Of a stretch of DNA of 64,000 bases, positions 36,743 through 45,038 are shown piece after piece. The position numbers and the translations under genes are program-made. Source of the DNA: JAJDFU01 sp964641965 (GTDB lineage: Bacteria; Bacteroidota; Bacteroidia; Chitinophagales; Saprospiraceae). The stretch spans positions 16,206 through 80,205 of the forward strand of contig CAZXLD010000019.1 of the NCBI GenBank assembly GCA_964641965.1. The letters are read 5' to 3'. Positions within the stretch are counted from its first letter, which is position 1. Every line of letters starts with the position of its first letter. A model generated the notes under the pieces. It did not search any database and had not been told where the DNA came from. It saw only the letters and a list, made by a program, of their open reading frames with translations.

Positions 36743-37747
36743 TTAATCAAAAAGGAATAAAGCGTGCCCATCACTATCGCGTATCATCAGCGTGTGCACC
36801 TTATCTTTCCCAAAACCAGGAAGGATGACTATGCCTTGGGAAATAATATCTGCGTTTTGGTTTTGTAACTCCTGATACAGTTCATCCAGATCATACACCT
36901 GGATATGGGTGTGCCAATGCCATAGGTCCGTTGCCCGGCTATCGACAGGAAAGGGCCTACCTCCGGGGGGTGCGAGATAGTCGAGAAATTCTACTCCAAC
37001 CCCCTTTTGTGCCCGCAGACCGGTAATGATCAGGTGGGCTCCAAACACTTGATTTAGGTGCTCCTGCTCTGTACCGTAATTCTCGCTATTCCCGGCCACC
37101 TTCAAGCCTATTTGATCCTCATAGAAACGGGTAGACTCGTCTGTGTCGGAAATACCTATCGCGGTATGGTCGACCCCCAAAAAGAGTTTATCAGTAGGCT
37201 GTTGCCAGCGAGTATCCCCTTTTCCTTCCGGAAAGTGGATGATCTCCAGATTATGCCCATCCGGATCCCGGAAATAGAAGGCACTGATCCCGGCAGCGGC
37301 AGGAAGGTAGTCCGGCAATGTTTGTGGTGCCGTGGATACATGCTGAACCTTATAATCCCTGAGTCGCTCATAAGCCGCCTCCATATCGTTTACCACAATA
37401 GCTATATGTTGAAACCAGAGATCGTTGCTTCGGGAGTCAGCCGGGATAGGCAATTGCCGGTCCTCTTGGAGAAATTCGATAAGTTCGATTTGTTCATTTC
37501 CCAATTGCAACACGGCTATCCGGGCTTTTAGTCCGTCATCCTGAAATCCAAGCAAGCGTTGTAGCTCTTGCCCAGCCCATTCGTATTCATCCACTTTCTG
37601 AAAAGTCAGGACCTCCTCGTAGAACGGAAGGATTTCCTCCAGGCTGGATACCGTCAAGCTTACCCGGTGCACTTGACGGGCTGATTGGCCGATCAGGGTA
37701 CCGAAGCTTAGCAGCAGCAGAAAGATCAGCTGGATCACCTTCTTCAT
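36743..37747 (-). CDS. secreted double-VOC (glyoxalase-fold) protein
   Basis: A 334-residue protein started at 37747 (MKKVIQLIFLLLLSFGTLIGQ), a signal peptide. Two vicinal-oxygen-chelate halves follow: the first from about 25 (VHRVSLTVSSLEEILPFYEE ... DPDGHNLEIIHF), the second from about 190 (DHTAIGISDTDESTRFYED ... DSDGHALFLFD). Both halves carry His and Glu or Asp at the metal-ligand positions typical of VOC enzymes. Exported VOC proteins are unusual. It lies 47 bp after the GMC gene. Likely an accessory enzyme of the oxidation pathway; reaction unknown. Confidence 0.85.
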   Translation of the reverse strand: MKKVIQLIFLLLLSFGTLIGQSARQVHRVSLTVSSLEEILPFYEEVLTFQKVDEYEWAGQELQRLLGFQDDGLKARIAVLQLGNEQIELIEFLQEDRQLPIPADSRSNDLWFQHIAIVVNDMEAAYERLRDYKVQHVSTAPQTLPDYLPAAAGISAFYFRDPDGHNLEIIHFPEGKGDTRWQQPTDKLFLGVDHTAIGISDTDESTRFYEDQIGLKVAGNSENYGTEQEHLNQVFGAHLIITGLRAQKGVGVEFLDYLAPPGGRPFPVDSRATDLWHWHTHIQVYDLDELYQELQNQNADIISQGIVILPGFGKDKVHTLMIRDSDGHALFLFD

Positions 37748-37794
37748 GTCTGAAAAATTCAATTGAGAGAAAAGTTGGTTCTTCGTTTTGTTGC

Positions 37795-39330
37795 TTACAG
37801 CACTTTCTGAATCAGGTGATCACCAACTCGTAATGCCTGCGCGATGATGGTCAAACCAGGATTAACTGCCGAGCTGGACGGGAAGAAACTGCCATCCACC
37901 ACATAGAGGTTTTCGACTTCATGGGCCCGACATAAAGGGTTGAGGGCTGAGGTCTTCGGGTCATTTCCAAACCGTACCGTTCCACATTGGTGGGCCGTTC
38001 CGGCGAGGGGGATTTTTTTGCCCAGGTATACATTGTTGGGTAACAAATGGGTTTCACAACCTACATGCTCCAGTATCCACTGAAGCTTCTTTTTCAGCCG
38101 TTTATGTCCCTCCATATTATTCTCCGTGTAGTGCAACTGAATGCGTCCATCGGATTGGAGCGTTACTCGATTATTGGGATCGGGAAGGTCTTCTGACGTC
38201 ATCCAAAAATCAAGGGCATGCTTGGCTACATAATCCAGTGCCAATCCGGGAGCAAAACCCGGGGCATCCTCCCGAAACATGAGCTGATCCGATTTCCCCA
38301 GCATTTGAATGTGGCCGAGTGGGTACTCAAAGTCATCGCTCCCAAAGTAGAAGTCATTCAACCCGATCGTTTTCCCGAATAAAGTTGAGTTGGGCTTTCT
38401 AGACAAAGCCAGAAGTGCTGAATTGTTGTGAGCCATATAATGACGCCCTACCACGCCCGAACCATTTGCCAAACCTTCGGGATATTTATCGTCTGCAGAA
38501 CGGAGTAATAAGGCTGCTGAATTAATAGCCCCGCAAGCGACCACAACGATATCTCCTGAATAGATTTCAGTTGCTTCATGCCGATGCACTACCACTTCTG
38601 TCACTCGGGAACCGTCTGCACTGGTAGTCAGTTTTTCCACGAAACTACCGGTCAGTAAAGTGACATTTGGGTGCTGCACAGCTGGTTTGATTCCAATCAC
38701 ATGGGAGTCGGCTTTTGATTCAGAAGGATCCGGGAAACCATCAAAGCGATCTAATACGGGAGGTGCTTCTCCTGGAATTCCGTCTGCAGTGCGCACCCCA
38801 ATTGGAAGCGGAAACGGGTTCAGGCCCAATTCCTCCATGTCATTAAATAACTCCTGAATTCGGGGCTCGTGCGGCAATGGGCCGTATGCATAAGGTTCGC
38901 TCGATTGCGGTTCTGTTGGATCTATTCCCCGTTCACCATGTACATGGTAAAGCTTTTCTGCCTGATTGTAATAGGATTCCAACTCGTTGTAGCTGATTGG
39001 CCAAGCTGGAGAAATACCACCGTGGTGATGGACTTCTTCAAAGTCTTGCTCGCGCATCCGTAGCAGTGCGGACCCATATACCTTTGTATTTCCACCCACA
39101 CAGTAGTGTATTCCCGGATGGAACTCTTTTCCGTTTTTGTCCAGCCAGCTTTCTTTGGCTTTGTATTTGGCATCCAGAAAGACAGCCTGTGTACTCCAGT
39201 TATCTTTTTCTTTAGGGATATATTCTCCTCTTTCTAGAATTAAAATCTTCTTCCCCGTGGAGGCCAGCTTGTAGGCTAGTGTGCCTCCGCCGGCACCGGT
39301 TCCAATAATAATGATATCGTAATGGGTCAT
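37795..39330 (-). CDS. GMC family oxidoreductase
   Basis: FAD-dependent oxidoreductase of the glucose-methanol-choline family, 511 residues from the ATG at 39330 (MTHYDIIIIGTGAGGG); 12 upstream in-frame residues are part of the promoter. GTGAGGG binds FAD near 10-16. C-terminal HQCGT gives His447 and SAVNPGLTI Asn490, the His-Asn active-site pair. No signal peptide is visible, so it may be cytoplasmic or co-exported. The family oxidises sugars and alcohols; bacterial members near glucose-3-dehydrogenases act on disaccharides. It heads the eight-gene cluster, 117 bp after crp, with a CRP-type site upstream. Confidence 0.9.
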   Translation of the reverse strand: MTHYDIIIIGTGAGGGTLAYKLASTGKKILILERGEYIPKEKDNWSTQAVFLDAKYKAKESWLDKNGKEFHPGIHYCVGGNTKVYGSALLRMREQDFEEVHHHGGISPAWPISYNELESYYNQAEKLYHVHGERGIDPTEPQSSEPYAYGPLPHEPRIQELFNDMEELGLNPFPLPIGVRTADGIPGEAPPVLDRFDGFPDPSESKADSHVIGIKPAVQHPNVTLLTGSFVEKLTTSADGSRVTEVVVHRHEATEIYSGDIVVVACGAINSAALLLRSADDKYPEGLANGSGVVGRHYMAHNNSALLALSRKPNSTLFGKTIGLNDFYFGSDDFEYPLGHIQMLGKSDQLMFREDAPGFAPGLALDYVAKHALDFWMTSEDLPDPNNRVTLQSDGRIQLHYTENNMEGHKRLKKKLQWILEHVGCETHLLPNNVYLGKKIPLAGTAHQCGTVRFGNDPKTSALNPLCRAHEVENLYVVDGSFFPSSSAVNPGLTIIAQALRVGDHLIQKVL

Positions 39331-39348
39331 GGTACTTTTTCTTTCACA

Positions 39349-39355
39349 CAAAGTA
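39349..39355 (-). promoter_or_regulatory. approximate -7 box for the GMC operon
   Basis: On the minus strand the sequence is TACTTTG, one base short of TAnnTTTG. If used, transcription would start near 39342 and the CRP-type site would be centred about 43 bp upstream, the class II activator position. Confidence 0.35.
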
Positions 39356-39377
39356 ATTTGATCCACAACCAGAAGGA

Positions 39378-39393
39378 TGTTACCAAGGTAACA
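39378..39393. promoter_or_regulatory. CRP-type palindrome upstream of the GMC operon
   Basis: TGTTACCAAGGTAACA is a perfect 16-bp palindrome with the same layout as the E. coli CRP core (TGTGA-N6-TCACA), here TGTTA-N6-TAACA. It lies 47 bp upstream of the GMC start, between this gene and a crp/fnr-family gene. Confidence 0.65.
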
Positions 39394-39447
39394 AGCTCGA
39401 AAAATTTAGGATGACTTTAAGAATTGTCTAAAAACACTGCTTGTAGC

Positions 39448-40140
39448 TTAGGAGGCTACTCTTTGGAGCAAGTTGGGGTCCAGTAATTTGAACTTTCCAC
39501 TACCTAATTCAATTTTTCCCTGCCGTTCAAATTCATTGAGCAAAAGGGAAACTGTTTTTCGGGAGCTTCCGATCAGGCTAGCGAGTTCCTCTTGTGTTAA
39601 ATCATGAAAAACCCACCCATCCTGCCGGTCTTGATCTTGGGCCCGGTATAAATCGTGCAGGTCTTTGAGCAATTCTTCCAAACGGCGCCGAGCATCCTTG
39701 AAAAAAAGAATCTCGAGCTTCCGTTCCAAACGCTGAACATTATCCGCTATCTTTTTATGGATCTCTAGCGCGAAGGGCACATAATCCCTGGATAATTTAC
39801 GTGCCTTTTCTGCGGACATTTTACAAATACGAGTATCGTTGGTTACACACTGGGCAAAATCTTTATGCCGGGAAGATCCCAAATAAGATACCTCGCCCAA
39901 TAGTTCACCTTTGTGCAGGAAAGCTTTAACATATTCGTTACCCTCCGTATCGTAATATCCCAACTTGACTTTTCCTTCAGCTACCAGATAAATCTCATTG
40001 GCTATCTCATCCTGTAAAAAAATAAATTCATTTTTATGAAAACAGGCGTAGGGGTGTGTTTCCAGATGATTGGCCATTTTATAGGGACAAAGGATAGTAT
40101 ACAAATCTACATCCTCAAAATACCAAACCTTCTTTTCCAT
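39448..40140 (-). CDS. Crp/Fnr family transcriptional regulator
   Basis: A 230-residue regulator. Residues about 22-115 are the cyclic-nucleotide-binding-type jelly roll (EIYLVAEGKVKLGYYDTEGNE, GELLGEVSYLG), followed by the long dimer helix (EIHKKIADNVQRLERKLEIL) and the winged HTH from about 178, with SSRKTVSLLLNEF (192-204) as recognition helix. It has no Fnr-type Cys cluster. RK stands where CRP has Arg180-Glu181. It is next to the GMC operon and the TGTTA-N6-TAACA site, on the same strand, and probably controls it; the effector is not known. Confidence 0.9.
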   Translation of the reverse strand: MEKKVWYFEDVDLYTILCPYKMANHLETHPYACFHKNEFIFLQDEIANEIYLVAEGKVKLGYYDTEGNEYVKAFLHKGELLGEVSYLGSSRHKDFAQCVTNDTRICKMSAEKARKLSRDYVPFALEIHKKIADNVQRLERKLEILFFKDARRRLEELLKDLHDLYRAQDQDRQDGWVFHDLTQEELASLIGSSRKTVSLLLNEFERQGKIELGSGKFKLLDPNLLQRVAS

Positions 40141-40151
40141 GGGTCCGCTGG

Positions 40152-40170
40152 TTTATTTATTGTAAATAAA
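40152..40170. promoter_or_regulatory. inverted repeat upstream of crp-like gene
   Basis: TTTATTTA (40152-40159) and TAAATAAA (40163-40170) are perfect 8-bp arms with a 3-bp spacer, 11 bp before the start codon. It differs from the TGTTA site, so autoregulation by the same mode is not evident. Confidence 0.35.
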
Positions 40171-40269
40171 AATGGGATAACCCGAGAGCTCGCAAGCCTT
40201 CTCTTCGCTAATGCAGGAATTATTGAAAACCATTGCCATAATTGGAATGACAATTTTACTTAATCTGTA

Positions 40270-41046
40270 TCAGTTTCCAAAGAACAACAAATGCAAGTCA
40301 AATAGCTTGATAATAGCTAATAAAACTACCACAATTAACAGGCGATGAGCCCACACATTCGCCATTGGATGCTTCGCAGCTAAATGTGCAGTTAAATAGC
40401 CTCCGATCATCTGACTGATCGCCACAATTATTCCGAACTCCCAATGGATCAATCCCTTCCATTGAAACAGGATAACAGCCACCGCTGTATATAACCCGGT
40501 AACCAGAAGTTTTACGGCATTTCCTTCGATAATACTGTAATGAGCAGCCAGCACCATCACCGCGAGAAAGAAAATCCCCATGCCCATTTGGATGAAACCA
40601 CCATAAAAGCCTATGGCCAGAAAAACGGGTACTTTTACCCATGGCGAGAGGCGAAAATTGGGATCCGTATCCCTCAACCAACGTTTTGGTCGTACCAGGA
40701 TTACACCTAGCATGGCGACTAGGAAAAATCGGAAAATGCCCATGAATTGCTCATTGCTCACCATCAAAGCAAGCCCCATTCCGGCAAAAGCACCGAACAC
40801 TGTAAGCCAAATGATTTGCTTACTTCTGGCATAATCCAGTTTGCCTTGCCGATAGAATGCCCATGCTCCCGCAGAGGTTTGGGCAAATACACCTACCCTA
40901 TTTGTTCCATTAGCCAAGTTGCCGGGCAAACCCAGCACTTCAGTGAAGATAGTTAGGGTAATGGCAGAACCATTTCCAGCCAAAGTATTGATCGCACCGG
41001 CAAATGCCCCTCCAATCAAAGCGATCAATAATTCAATCCAGTTCAC
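40270..41046 (-). CDS. TauE/SafE family membrane protein
   Basis: A 258-residue putative exporter of sulfite or organosulfur anions with about eight hydrophobic segments. GGAFAGAINTLAGNGSAITL near the start is the first family repeat, and the second (FYGGFIQMGMGIFFLAVMV) lies near residue 150. It begins with GTG at 41046, which shares one base with the stop codon of the epimerase gene (TAGTG), so translation is likely coupled. The substrate is uncertain. Inner membrane. Confidence 0.85.
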   Translation of the reverse strand: MNWIELLIALIGGAFAGAINTLAGNGSAITLTIFTEVLGLPGNLANGTNRVGVFAQTSAGAWAFYRQGKLDYARSKQIIWLTVFGAFAGMGLALMVSNEQFMGIFRFFLVAMLGVILVRPKRWLRDTDPNFRLSPWVKVPVFLAIGFYGGFIQMGMGIFFLAVMVLAAHYSIIEGNAVKLLVTGLYTAVAVILFQWKGLIHWEFGIIVAISQMIGGYLTAHLAAKHPMANVWAHRLLIVVVLLAIIKLFDLHLLFFGN

Positions 41047-41450
41047 TATTCCCGGATGGTCTGGCAGAGTTCTACTAAAACTCCGTTAGCAGATTTGGGA
41101 TGGACGAAGCAAACCAATTTATTATCAGCTCCTCGCTTAGGTTGCTCATTTAGCAGGCGAAACCCTTCGTGACGAAGGCGGTCCATCTCAGCCTCAATAT
41201 CAGGTACTTCGAAAGCCATATGGTGGATCCCTTCTCCTTTTTTTTCTAAATACCGAGCGATGGCGCTTTCAGAACCGGTCGCTTCCAGAAGCTCAATTTT
41301 TGCTTCGCCGGTTTGAAAAAAGGAGGTCTTCACCTTTTCCGAAGCCACTTCTTCTTCCTTGTAAGGCCCTACCCCCAAAATACGTTCAAAGAGCGTATTG
41401 GAGGTGGATAAATCTTTGACGGCAATTCCGATATGTTCCAGTTTATACAT
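41046..41450 (-). CDS. mce: methylmalonyl-CoA epimerase
   Basis: Converts (S)- to (R)-methylmalonyl-CoA for the mutase. The 134-residue VOC protein has HIGIAVKDL (His7) at the start, EGIHHMAFEV in the middle and NGVLVELCQ at the end, which supply the metal ligands and catalytic Glu. Length is normal. Its stop codon overlaps the start of the TauE/SafE gene. The mutase is 15 kb away at 24044, so the pathway genes are split. Confidence 0.93.
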   Translation of the reverse strand: MYKLEHIGIAVKDLSTSNTLFERILGVGPYKEEEVASEKVKTSFFQTGEAKIELLEATGSESAIARYLEKKGEGIHHMAFEVPDIEAEMDRLRHEGFRLLNEQPKRGADNKLVCFVHPKSANGVLVELCQTIRE

Positions 41451-41526
41451 TGGGTGTTGCTTTTTATAAAGGTAAAGGCATATGAACCAGGTCTAAATGA
41501 CAAAGCGCACATGGATGCCTGATAGA

Positions 41527-42312
41527 CTACAGGGCAGGTGTTCGCCCCCCATCAACCGCCAAGTTGACCCCATGAATATAGCTTGCTGCAGGGCTTGCCA
41601 GAAAAGCAATTGCAGCAGCCACCTCCCGGGCATCTGCCAACCGCCCTAACGGTACGGTATTCTTTAATCTGGAAACAACTTCTTCAGGTTCAACCGATTG
41701 CCGCTGAGCACTATGCTCGATAATCTCCTCCAGGCGGCTGGTTTGGGTAAGACCAGGAAGTACATTATTGACGGTTATATTTCCTGGACTAATCTCATTG
41801 GCCAACGTTTTAGCCCAATTGGCTACTGCCGCGCGTGTAGTGTTAGAAACACCTAGATTGTCAAGCGGGGTCTTTACGGAGGTGGATATCACATTAATGA
41901 TTCTCCCATAATTTTCCTTACGCATAGCTGGCAATACGTGTTGTACCAACAGATGGGAAGCAAACAAGTGTCTTTCCAAAGCCTTTGTAAAATCAGCTGT
42001 TCCAACGCCCAATAACGGCCCAGCAGGAGGGCCACCAGTATTATTGACCAAGATATGGATCGGCCTGGATTTAACGAGCAGCTGAACCTTCCGCTTTAGA
42101 TCTGCCAGATCCTGCAGGTCAGCTATCAGAAAGTCGTGTTTTTGTACAGCTACATTTGCCAAGGATGTGACAGCTTCTCCTAGATGAACAGCTGACCTGG
42201 ACAACAGAATTACATTGGCTCCGAGTTCGGCCAACTCCTGAGCTGCGGCTTTTCCGATACCCTTACTTCCACCGCAAACCAGAGCATTCTTTCCTGACAA
42301 GTCTAGGTCCAT
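41527..42312 (-). CDS. SDR-family protein without the Tyr-x3-Lys active site
   Basis: A 261-residue SDR with an intact nucleotide loop CGGSKGIG (13-20), NNTGG (90-94) and the usual VDGG end, but at the active site it reads SNTTR (156-160): Ser and Arg stand where Tyr and Lys normally sit, while the Ser of SISTS is kept. Proteins of this kind are often called 3-oxoacyl-ACP reductase-like; their activity is doubtful or altered. It lies 76 bp upstream of mce on the same strand and may be co-transcribed. lpxH is divergent. Confidence 0.85.
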   Translation of the reverse strand: MDLDLSGKNALVCGGSKGIGKAAAQELAELGANVILLSRSAVHLGEAVTSLANVAVQKHDFLIADLQDLADLKRKVQLLVKSRPIHILVNNTGGPPAGPLLGVGTADFTKALERHLFASHLLVQHVLPAMRKENYGRIINVISTSVKTPLDNLGVSNTTRAAVANWAKTLANEISPGNITVNNVLPGLTQTSRLEEIIEHSAQRQSVEPEEVVSRLKNTVPLGRLADAREVAAAIAFLASPAASYIHGVNLAVDGGRTPAL

Positions 42313-42463
42313 AAATTGTTTGGATTATCCAACTTCCTAATTTAGCCCCTTAATGTACAATTAAAAGGTAAAAGTCCGCGTCTACAACTGAGCGGCCAGG
42401 AAGCCCTCCAATTGCTCTCTAGAAAGTGTACTTTTATCCTGCGTGCCGTTCACGCAATCCGTT

Positions 42464-43255
42464 ATGAAGAAAGTTTATTTCGCCTCAGATTTTCATTTGG
42501 GTGTGGATGCCCGTCATTCAAGCGCAGAGCGGGAGCGACAAATTATCCGCTGGTTGGATCATATTCAACAAGATGCAGCAACCCTGTATCTGGTAGGAGA
42601 TCTGTTTGACTTTTGGTTTGAGTATCGCAAAGTGATTCCAAAAGGCTATGTGCGGTTATTGGGTAAACTAGCCGAATTGGTTGACGGAGGGCTTCCGGTC
42701 TATCTCTTCACCGGGAATCACGACATGTGGATATTCTCCTATTTTGAAGACGAGTTGGGAATTCCCACTTACCGGGAACCTATCACCGCCGAGTGGTATG
42801 GAAAACGCTTTTTTATTGGGCATGGAGATGGTCTTGGGCCTGGCGATCACGGCTACAAAATGATTAAAAAAATCTTTGCCAATTCGGTTTGCCAACGCCT
42901 GTTTGCTGCCATTCCGTCTTCTTTTGGTATTGGTCTTGCTGAGTTTTGGTCACAACGATCTCGATCTACCAATCCTTCTCCTCCAGATTTCTTAGGACCG
43001 GATAAGGAATGGCTCATTCAATTTTGTGAAGAATACCTCACTCGAGCCTACGCAGACTTCTTCGTGTTTGGGCACCGACACTTACCTATTGATTATCCTT
43101 TAAGCAACAATAAAAGCCGATACATCAATCTTGGAGAATGGCTGAATTACAATTCATATGCGGTTTTTGATGGAGAAGAGTTGTCGGTCCGTTTTTTTGA
43201 AAATGACAAAGGGATATTATTTGGAAATCAAACAACCAGCTTTCAAAGTCTTTAG
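42464..43255 (+). CDS. lpxH: UDP-2,3-diacylglucosamine diphosphatase
   Basis: Cleaves UDP-2,3-diacylglucosamine to lipid X in lipid A synthesis. I start it at 42464 (MKKVYFASDFHLG). The 263 residues show the calcineurin-type metal site: DFHLG (Asp9, His11), GDLFDFWFE, GNHDMW, GHGDG and GHRHLP. These and the length fit LpxH rather than LpxG. The start of the next gene overlaps the end of this one. Confidence 0.92.
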   Translation: MKKVYFASDFHLGVDARHSSAERERQIIRWLDHIQQDAATLYLVGDLFDFWFEYRKVIPKGYVRLLGKLAELVDGGLPVYLFTGNHDMWIFSYFEDELGIPTYREPITAEWYGKRFFIGHGDGLGPGDHGYKMIKKIFANSVCQRLFAAIPSSFGIGLAEFWSQRSRSTNPSPPDFLGPDKEWLIQFCEEYLTRAYADFFVFGHRHLPIDYPLSNNKSRYINLGEWLNYNSYAVFDGEELSVRFFENDKGILFGNQTTSFQSL

Positions 43256-44072
43256 GTCAGTACTCCTGTGTTCCTTGCTATGGACATCTATTTTTAATGG
43301 TGCAGTCGGCCAGGATAGTCTGGAGCTAAGGCGTATGGCTACTCTGAAAGGGGATTACAGGTTTTTCACTACTGATCCGCTGCAGCACCTATATTTGGTC
43401 ACTTCATCAGAAGAATTGATCAAGTACGATGCCTCCGGAAAAGAGTTATTTCGGTATAGTAATTTCACTTTAGGCCGTTTAGGGCATATAGACGCTACAA
43501 ACCCTTTTTCAGTCTTACTATATTACCCTGACTTTCAGGCTGTTGTTTTATTAGATCGCACCCTAAGTCAGGTGGGTGAAATCAACCTTCTCGAATTGGA
43601 CTTGCCCAATACGAATGCAATAGGGCTTGATAGTGATAACTTTATTTGGGTATACGATCCCGTTCGTTTCCAACTAAGGCGATTAAACATCCGGGGGGAA
43701 GTAAATCTTCAAAGTGAAAACCTGGCACTAAGCCTTCCACAGCCTCCAGAAGTGGGTTTTCTGGTAGCCCGTGAAAATCAAATTTTTTTGAGCGATTCCA
43801 CAAAAGGACTTTTCATCCTTGACAATTTTGGCCGACTTGATCGCATTCTACCCTTACTTGGCCTCAGCTTGCCCTCTTTTCAGATTCGAAATCAGCGAAT
43901 CATTTTTTTTCAGAACCACAAGTTAAAGCAGGTGCTTCTGCAAAATCTGGCAGAAGAAGAGGCGCTTCTACCTAATACAGTGGGAAAGGCTGTTGGCTTC
44001 AGGCTTGAACAGAATCTACTTTTTGCCTTGTTTACGGACCGTTTAGAGATCTTTCAAATCAAGATTCCTTAG
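43203..44072 (+). CDS. exported propeller-like protein of unknown function
   Basis: About 289 residues from 43203 (MTKGYYLEIKQPAFKV), overlapping the end of lpxH by 53 bp; the longer frame from 43158 is less likely. A hydrophobic segment (VLLCSLLWTSIFNGAVGQ) serves as signal peptide. The mature part has repeats of about 40 residues with a strand pattern of the kind ...GLDSDNFIWVYDPVRFQLRRLN..., suggesting a beta-propeller, and contains no catalytic motif that I recognise. It shares this style with the lipoprotein at 59013, although I do not claim homology. Probably coupled to lpxH. Confidence 0.6.
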   Translation: MTKGYYLEIKQPAFKVFRSVLLCSLLWTSIFNGAVGQDSLELRRMATLKGDYRFFTTDPLQHLYLVTSSEELIKYDASGKELFRYSNFTLGRLGHIDATNPFSVLLYYPDFQAVVLLDRTLSQVGEINLLELDLPNTNAIGLDSDNFIWVYDPVRFQLRRLNIRGEVNLQSENLALSLPQPPEVGFLVARENQIFLSDSTKGLFILDNFGRLDRILPLLGLSLPSFQIRNQRIIFFQNHKLKQVLLQNLAEEEALLPNTVGKAVGFRLEQNLLFALFTDRLEIFQIKIP

Positions 44073-44124
44073 GTAGTAAAGAGGTGAGAAACTGCCTAAC
44101 ACCTTTGTTGCAAGCAATTCAGGT

Positions 44125-45036
44125 TTATTCGGATTCTGAAAGAATGGTCTTGGCTTGTCCTGGCCAGTCATCTTTTTCTATCCGACCAGGGATGTAACCA
44201 ATCTTTTGAGTAAGCACCTGGATATCACTTGACGAAAGATCAGCAATTTGCTGAAAAGTGGTGATGTTGACCTCGCTCAGCTTTTGCTGTAGAAATGGCC
44301 CAATCCCGCTGATCCGGGTCAAGTCATCTTGATCCTCTTTGTTTTCCAGGCTCTGCAATGGCTTCACTTCCGGTGGGATAAAGGCCTGCGGAAAGCTCAC
44401 ATTTTCTTCACTGGGAATAGATGCCTGTGGACTGTAAGACAAATCGGAAGAAACAGGGCCGGCACTCCTTAGACTGGATAGTTCTTCTGTGATCTTTTGA
44501 TTGGAACGCTGCAATTCACGAAGCTGGGCGCTCAATACTTCGAAAGCTTTGGTGATGTTGCCGTCATTTCCCTCTACAGCAAGTAGCTCAGGGTTCTCTT
44601 CGTCCGAAAGTCGTTCATTCCGCGATTTTAAACCCATCACCTGGTCATGCATATCGTCAATGGTACTCAGATAGCCCTGGATAGCTGTTTTAGCTTCTTC
44701 TAATTCTTTTTGGGAACTTTCTAATTCTTTCTGCACAGGGCCGATCCGGGCCGCCATTTTGGTGCGGTCGTCTTTTGCCTTTTGCAATTCAGTCTCCAAC
44801 TCATTTTTATTGCGTTCGAGAACATTACTATTCTGGCGCAATTGGTCTATTTCTACCTTTTTCTGGGCAATCTCGTCTTGTAAGATCTTTTCACCTTTTG
44901 CTAAACGGGCATAAGCAGCACCGCGAAGTAGATAGCCGATCAAGACTCCAAATAAAAGTCCAACTAGAATAAAACTCATAAAAATGAGGCTGGCTTCGTT
45001 GGACAAGCCAGCGAAAAAATCTTGGAGGTTATTCAT
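44125..45036 (-). CDS. membrane-anchored coiled-coil protein with C-terminal HhH domain
   Basis: A 303-residue protein with one membrane span (about 17-38, IFMSFILVGLLFGVLIGYLL), a long coiled coil (about 45-155, heavy in Glu/Lys/Gln), a Ser/Pro linker and a C-terminal helix-hairpin-helix (about 238-300, LTRISGIGPFLQQKLSEV), a fold that often binds DNA or protein. The gene begins 2 bp after the OmpA-like gene ends, so they form an operon. Together the two may link the cell wall to the membrane or the chromosome; this is a guess from architecture. Confidence 0.72.
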   Translation of the reverse strand: MNNLQDFFAGLSNEASLIFMSFILVGLLFGVLIGYLLRGAAYARLAKGEKILQDEIAQKKVEIDQLRQNSNVLERNKNELETELQKAKDDRTKMAARIGPVQKELESSQKELEEAKTAIQGYLSTIDDMHDQVMGLKSRNERLSDEENPELLAVEGNDGNITKAFEVLSAQLRELQRSNQKITEELSSLRSAGPVSSDLSYSPQASIPSEENVSFPQAFIPPEVKPLQSLENKEDQDDLTRISGIGPFLQQKLSEVNITTFQQIADLSSSDIQVLTQKIGYIPGRIEKDDWPGQAKTILSESE

Positions 45037-45038
45037 GA

